Assembly: GCF_002220365.1 (NCBI RefSeq)
Contig: NZ_MTHB01000275.1
Coordinates: 62,001-126,000, forward strand
Length of the DNA: 64,000 nt
Source: Caballeronia sordidicola
GTDB lineage: Bacteria; Pseudomonadota; Gammaproteobacteria; Burkholderiales; Burkholderiaceae
Direction of reading: 5' to 3'
The translations under genes and the position numbers were made by a program. The notes beneath the pieces are model-generated. The model did not search any database. It had not been told where the DNA came from and saw nothing but the letters and a program-made list of their open reading frames with translations. The first letter of the stretch is position 1. Every line of letters starts with the position of its first letter. This document shows, piece by piece, positions 59,601 through 64,000 of the stretch.

Positions 59601-61490
59601 ATGGCGACTGGCTCCCGACGGGTCCTCGGTCTTCTGCTTGGCAGCTTGCTGATCGGTTTTGGCGGGCTCGCGGTACCGAAAGCGGCATTAGCCGTGTATG
59701 CCATCGCGCAGTATGGCGAGCCGAAATATCCCGCTGATTTCAAGCACTTCAACTACGTCAATCCGGACGCGCCCCGCGGCGGCACGCTTGTCCTGGCGAA
59801 TCCGAACCGGCTCACGAGCTTCGACAAATTCAACCCGTTCACGCAGCGTGGCAACCCCGCGCCCGGGCTCGGTTATATGTTTGAGAGTTTGACAACGGGC
59901 AGCCTTGACGAGGTATCGACGGCGTATGGTCTTCTCGCCGACGACATCAGCATTGCGCCCGACGGCCTCTCCGTCACGTTTCACATCAATCCCAAAGCGC
60001 GCTTTTCGAATGGCGATTCGGTCACCGCCGAAGACGTCAAGTACTCGTTCGACACGCTGAAAAGCCCGCAGGCCGCGCCGCAATATGCGGTGTATTTCGG
60101 CCAGATTTCGCGCGCGGTCATGCTTGATCCGCTCACCATTCGCTTTGACTTCAAGGAGCGTACGCGGGAGATGCCGTTTATCGCGGGCGCGATTCCGGTG
60201 TTTTCGCACAAGTGGGGCATGAAGCCCGACGGCAGCCACGTTCCCTTCGATCAACTCGCGTTTCAGAAGCCGATAGCAAGCGGTCCATATCTCATCGAAC
60301 AATATGACAACGGCCGCACGATCACCTTCAAGCGCGACCCGGCCTATTGGGGCAACGCGTTGCCGGTGCGCGTGGGAACGTTCAACTTCGAACGCATTAC
60401 GTACAAGCTGTATTCAGACGGCGTGGCGCGGCTCGAGGCGTTCAAGGCCGGCGAATATGACGCGCTGGTCGAATATGTTGCGCGCAACTGGGTGCGCCGC
60501 GACATCGGCAAACGCTTTGACAACGGCGAACTCATCAAGCGCGAATTCCGCAACCACAACGGCACCGGCATGCAGGGCTTTTTCATCAACCTGCGCCGTC
60601 CGATTTTCCAGGATGTGCGCGTGCGCCAGGCGCTCGATCTTGCATTCGACTTCCAGTGGCTGAACCGGCAACTGTTTTTCAACCAGTACACGCGCACCGA
60701 CAGCTTCTTTGCAAACACCGATCTGCAAGCGACGGGCAAGCCGGGCGGGGGCGAACTCGCGATCCTCTCGCCGTTACGTGCGCAACTCGATCCCGCTGTG
60801 TTCGGCGACATGGTGAAGCAGCCGGACACGGATCCACCCGGCTCACTGCGCGCAAACCTGATCAAGGCACGCGAGCTGCTGGCCGACGCGGGCTGGACGT
60901 ATAGGGACGGCGCGTTGCGCAACGCGAAGGGCCAGCCGTTCGTCTTCGAGATTCTCGATGACTCGGCCAGCGGGTCGTCGATGGAACCGGTCGTTGCCAC
61001 CTACCAGCGCAACTTGCAGAAGCTCGGGATTGTCGCGAATTTCCGGACGGTGGACTTTGCATTGATCCAGAAGCGGCTGGACGCCTTCGACTTCGACATG
61101 ACCAGTCTGCGCATGCCCGACGTGCAGATTCCGGGAACCGAGCAGGATTCGCGTTTTGGCAGCAAGTCCGCGGATCAGCAGGGCTCGGATAACATGAACG
61201 GGTTGAAGTCGCCGGCAGTGGATTCGATCGTGCATACCTTGCTCGGCGCCCAGACACGCGATCAACTCCTCGATGCCACCCACGCGCTCGACCGGGTCCT
61301 GATGCACGGCTACTATGTAATCCCGCATTGGTACACGGCGTCGCATAGGGTGGCGTATCGAAACACGCTCGCTTACCCGGCGACCTTGCCGCTGTATTAC
61401 GTCGCCGAAGACTGGATCACATCGACATGGTGGTTCAATCCGCCAGCCGCCGCGTCCAGCTTCGCGTCGGCCGCAGCCGCAGCAAAGTAA
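59601..61490 (+). CDS. yejA: Peptide ABC transporter substrate-binding protein (YejA-like)
   Basis: The periplasmic receptor of a YejABEF-type importer for oligopeptides; in E. coli this system takes up microcin C. The 629-residue precursor has a signal peptide (MATGSRRVLGLLLGSLLIGFGGLAVPKAALA) and the SBP family 5 body (YAIAQYGEPKYPADFKHFNYVNPDAPRGGTLVLANP; NGDSVTAEDVKYSFDTLKSP near 138-157). AAAGG precedes the ATG. It opens the operon yejA-yejB-yejE-yejF, with a 35-bp gap to the permease. A 227-bp divergent region separates it from fabI. Confidence 0.92.
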   Translation: MATGSRRVLGLLLGSLLIGFGGLAVPKAALAVYAIAQYGEPKYPADFKHFNYVNPDAPRGGTLVLANPNRLTSFDKFNPFTQRGNPAPGLGYMFESLTTGSLDEVSTAYGLLADDISIAPDGLSVTFHINPKARFSNGDSVTAEDVKYSFDTLKSPQAAPQYAVYFGQISRAVMLDPLTIRFDFKERTREMPFIAGAIPVFSHKWGMKPDGSHVPFDQLAFQKPIASGPYLIEQYDNGRTITFKRDPAYWGNALPVRVGTFNFERITYKLYSDGVARLEAFKAGEYDALVEYVARNWVRRDIGKRFDNGELIKREFRNHNGTGMQGFFINLRRPIFQDVRVRQALDLAFDFQWLNRQLFFNQYTRTDSFFANTDLQATGKPGGGELAILSPLRAQLDPAVFGDMVKQPDTDPPGSLRANLIKARELLADAGWTYRDGALRNAKGQPFVFEILDDSASGSSMEPVVATYQRNLQKLGIVANFRTVDFALIQKRLDAFDFDMTSLRMPDVQIPGTEQDSRFGSKSADQQGSDNMNGLKSPAVDSIVHTLLGAQTRDQLLDATHALDRVLMHGYYVIPHWYTASHRVAYRNTLAYPATLPLYYVAEDWITSTWWFNPPAAASSFASAAAAAK

Positions 61491-61525
61491 ATCCACGCAC
61501 TTAATCACTCAAGCGGACCGCGCCC

Positions 61526-62560
61526 ATGTGGAGCTACATCCTCAAACGTATCTTGCTGATGATCCCGACCTTGCTCGGCGTCCTCACGCTCACGTTCGCC
61601 GTGATCCAGTTCGTGCCGGGCGGACCGGTTGAACAAGCCGTGCACGAACTACGGCGTGGCCAGCAAGGCACGAGCTTCGGCATGCGCATGCACACGGGCG
61701 TGGATGCGCAGCAAGTTGCGCAACTTCGCGCGCTCTACGGCTTCGATAAACCGCCGCTCGAACGCTACTGGCTGATGCTCGGACGCTTCGCCCGTTTCGA
61801 TCTCGGCGACAGCTATTTTCGCCATCAAAGCGTATGGTCGCTGATTGTGTCGAAGCTGCCGGTGTCGATCAGCATTGGCGTGTGGACGTTCTTTCTGACT
61901 TACCTGATCTCGGTGCCGCTCGGGATCGCGAAGGCGGTGCGCAACGGTTCCACCTTCGATTTCACCACCAGCCTGCTCGTGCTCGTCGGCTTCGCCATTC
62001 CCGGCTTCGTGCTCGGTGTGCTGCTCCTCGTGCTGTTCGGCGGCGGGTCGTTCTGGCAACTGTTTCCGCTTCGCAACCTCACGTCGGACAACTGGGCAAC
62101 GTTGAGCCTCGGCGGGAAGATAGCCGACTACTTGTGGCATATCACGTTGCCCATCATTGCGTCGGTGGTTGGCAGCTTCGCAGTCGTCACCATGCTGACC
62201 AAGAACGCGTTCCTCGACGAAATCCGCAAGCAATATGTGCTGACGGCGCGGGCCAAGGGGTTGTCGGAGAGAAGGGTCCTGTGGAAGCACGTGTTCCGCA
62301 ACGCGTTGTTGCCACTGATCGTGGGCTTTCCGGGCGCGTTCATCGGGGCGTTCTTTACGGGAAGTTTGCTGATAGAAACGCTTTTTTCACTCGATGGCCT
62401 CGGCCTGCTTTCCTACGAGTCCGTCGTGCGGCGTGATTATCCGGTCGTGCTCGGTACGCTGTATCTTTTCACGCTGATCGGACTTGCCACCAAGCTGATC
62501 TCCGACCTTTGTTATGTCTGGGTCGATCCGCGCATTCAATTCGAACAACTGGAGCGTTGA
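61526..62560 (+). CDS. yejB: Peptide ABC transporter permease (YejB-like)
   Basis: A 344-residue inner-membrane permease of the DppB/OppB group. It starts MWSYILKRILLMIPTLLGVLTLTFAVIQFVPGGPVEQ, which includes the first helix and the conserved PGGP. Five further helices follow, with the EAA coupling loop near LTARAKGLSERRVLWKHVFRNALLPL (about 240-265). Together with the next permease it forms the channel. The stop is 1 bp before the next start. Confidence 0.94.
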   Translation: MWSYILKRILLMIPTLLGVLTLTFAVIQFVPGGPVEQAVHELRRGQQGTSFGMRMHTGVDAQQVAQLRALYGFDKPPLERYWLMLGRFARFDLGDSYFRHQSVWSLIVSKLPVSISIGVWTFFLTYLISVPLGIAKAVRNGSTFDFTTSLLVLVGFAIPGFVLGVLLLVLFGGGSFWQLFPLRNLTSDNWATLSLGGKIADYLWHITLPIIASVVGSFAVVTMLTKNAFLDEIRKQYVLTARAKGLSERRVLWKHVFRNALLPLIVGFPGAFIGAFFTGSLLIETLFSLDGLGLLSYESVVRRDYPVVLGTLYLFTLIGLATKLISDLCYVWVDPRIQFEQLER

Positions 62561-62561
62561 G

Positions 62562-63668
62562 TTGAACCGTTCCCTGCTCCGTACGCCGCAAGACAGCGAC
62601 GCCCAGCCGCTTAGCGTGCCTGTGTCGATTACGCCGGGACAACGTGTCTGGCAACGTTTCAAACGCAACCGCCTCGGCTACTGGAGCCTGGTGATTTTTG
62701 TCATCGCGTTTGCGATCAGTCTCGCGGGACCGCTGTGGTCGAATGACAAACCATTGGTCGTCCGTTATCAGGGGAATCTGTATTTCCCCCTGGTCAAGAC
62801 GTACGCCGAGACCACGTTCGGCGGCGATTTTCCGACGCCCGCCGATTACCTCGATCCCTATATTCGTGATCGTTTCAGCGAGGGCAGCAACTTCGCCGTT
62901 TATCCGCCGAACCACTATTATTACGACACGCTCAACTATTTTTCCAAGGCCTCGAACCCGGCGCCGCCGTCGCGTGAAAACTGGCTCGGCACCGACGATC
63001 GGGGCCGCGATGTGTTCGCCCGATTGCTCTATGGCTTTCGCGTCTCGGTCATCTTCGCGCTGGTCCTGACGGCGATAGGAACCGTGCTCGGGCTGCTGGC
63101 CGGTGCGGTGCAAGGCTACTTTGGTGGTCGCACGGACCTTACCGGACAGCGTCTGATCGAAATCTGGAGTGCGTTGCCCGAGTTGTATCTGCTGATCATC
63201 TTTGCGTCTATCTTTGAACCGAGCCTGGTGCTGCTCGTCGTGCTGTTGTCGTTGTTCGGGTGGATCGGATTATCGGACTATGTGCGCGCCGAATTCCTGC
63301 GCAACCGCACGCAGGATTACGTGCGGGCGGCGCGGGCGATGGGATTGTCGAACGCCCAGATCATCTGGCGGCACATCCTGCCGAATAGCCTCACGCCCGT
63401 TATCACCTTCCTGCCGTTTCGCATGAGCGGGGCGATCCTTGCGCTGACGAGCCTCGATTTCCTCGGCCTGGGCGTGCCACCGCCCACGCCGTCCCTGGGA
63501 GAATTGCTCGCGCAAGGCAAGGCGAATCTCGACGCGTGGTGGATCTCGCTGTCTACCTTCGGCGTGCTGGTCGCGACCTTGTTGTTGCTTACGTTCATGG
63601 GCGATGCGCTGCGTAACGCGCTGGACACGCGTATCTCGGACGCGGTGAAAGCCGGAGGCGGTCAATGA
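62562..63668 (+). CDS. yejE: Peptide ABC transporter permease (YejE-like)
   Basis: A 368-residue permease of the DppC/OppC group. The TTG at 62562 has GGAG 8 bp upstream and gives LNRSLLRTPQDSDAQPLSVP; a longer frame from 62514 overlaps yejB and is less likely. It has an N-terminal helix, a long periplasmic loop (about 60-140) typical of YejE, and the EAA motif VRAARAMGLSNAQIIWRHILPNSLTP near 256-281. The stop overlaps the ATPase start by 4 bp (ATGA). Confidence 0.93.
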   Translation: MNRSLLRTPQDSDAQPLSVPVSITPGQRVWQRFKRNRLGYWSLVIFVIAFAISLAGPLWSNDKPLVVRYQGNLYFPLVKTYAETTFGGDFPTPADYLDPYIRDRFSEGSNFAVYPPNHYYYDTLNYFSKASNPAPPSRENWLGTDDRGRDVFARLLYGFRVSVIFALVLTAIGTVLGLLAGAVQGYFGGRTDLTGQRLIEIWSALPELYLLIIFASIFEPSLVLLVVLLSLFGWIGLSDYVRAEFLRNRTQDYVRAARAMGLSNAQIIWRHILPNSLTPVITFLPFRMSGAILALTSLDFLGLGVPPPTPSLGELLAQGKANLDAWWISLSTFGVLVATLLLLTFMGDALRNALDTRISDAVKAGGGQ

Positions 63669-64000
63669 GCGCGCCATTGCTGGAAATCACCGATTTGCGG
63701 GTGCGCTTTGGCGAAACCATGGCCGTCGATGGTGTGAGCCTCAAGATCGAAGCCGGCGAACGCGTGGCGCTGGTCGGCGAATCAGGATCGGGCAAAAGCG
63801 TGACGGCGTTATCCATCCTGCGGCTTTTGCAGGATGCAGAGCTGAGCGGATCGATTCGCCTGGACGGCCAGGAGTTGCTCACCAAAAGCGAACCCGCGAT
63901 GCGCAAGCTGAGGGGTTCTGACATCGCGATGATCTTCCAGGAGCCGATGACTGCGCTCAACCCGCTGTACACCATCGGCGACCAGATTTCGGAGACCATC
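63665..64000 (+). CDS. yejF: Peptide ABC transporter ATPase (YejF-like), 5' part only
   Basis: The first 112 residues of the importer ATPase: MSAPLLEITDLRVRFGETMAVDGVSL, Walker A GESGSGKS near 39-46 and Q-loop MIFQEPMTALNP near 93-104. The gene runs off the right edge of the window. YejF is normally a double-length ATPase with two nucleotide-binding domains; that cannot be checked here. The start codon overlaps the yejE stop, so the two are coupled. Confidence 0.93.
   Translation, partial: MSAPLLEITDLRVRFGETMAVDGVSLKIEAGERVALVGESGSGKSVTALSILRLLQDAELSGSIRLDGQELLTKSEPAMRKLRGSDIAMIFQEPMTALNPLYTIGDQISETI

Overview
This GC-rich, gene-dense window looks like chromosome 1 of a Burkholderia sensu lato species, most likely Paraburkholderia or Caballeronia. 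The placement rests on gene order (pyrG-kdsA-eno-ftsB; dapA-bamC; trmJ-suhB-cysE-lpxH-ppiB-ppiA; cysS-AlkA-like-accA-tilS-lysC-tRNA-Ser) and on protein features such as the long beta-proteobacterial TrpS. No database search was run; all identifications come from motifs, family knowledge and synteny.

Layout. 1-3.6 kb: the 5' part of recJ (cut by the window edge), a conserved RpfE-like gene and a HigBA toxin-antitoxin module with its own palindromic promoter. 3.9-10.4 kb: lipoprotein export (LolC-type permease plus LolD), a TatD nuclease, the ComEC DNA-uptake channel and an alpha/beta hydrolase. 10.5-15.5 kb: pyrG, kdsA, a broken DUF1330 gene, eno and ftsB, closed by a strong bidirectional terminator. 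15.5-19.7 kb: small lipoprotein, Hsp33, gamma-carbonic-anhydrase-like protein, DUF455 ferritin-like protein and a hydrolase. 19.8-27.3 kb: PHP nuclease, YciO, site-2 protease, trpS, methyltransferase, dapA, bamC and an MBL hydrolase. 27.5-34.1 kb: Ala/Ser lipoprotein, ribosomal oxygenase, slyD, a metallophosphoesterase and mutS.

The main accessory region is 34.3-37.5 kb. It holds a two-gene cassette, a HEPN/UPF0332 protein and an unrecognised partner, each broken by one frameshift. An IS110-family element of the IS1111 type sits 6 bp upstream of the partner's start codon. The element has subterminal inverted repeats, and its 3' noncoding end is rich in hairpins where a bridge (seek) RNA would be expected. 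Two near-identical hairpin terminators bracket the region.

37.5-53.4 kb returns to core genes: DUF883, lplT, suhB, trmJ, cysE, lpxH, two cyclophilins, a TPR protein, cysS, a 3-methyladenine glycosylase, accA, tilS, lysC and tRNA-Ser(GCU). 53.5-58.5 kb is lighter accessory material: an XRE/MmyB-type regulator divergent from a double NTF2-fold protein with a 17-bp palindrome between them, an SSB-like protein, a winged-helix regulator, a membrane protein and two paralogous secreted Pro/His/Gly-rich proteins. The window ends with fabI and a yejABEF-type peptide importer whose ATPase gene runs off the right edge.
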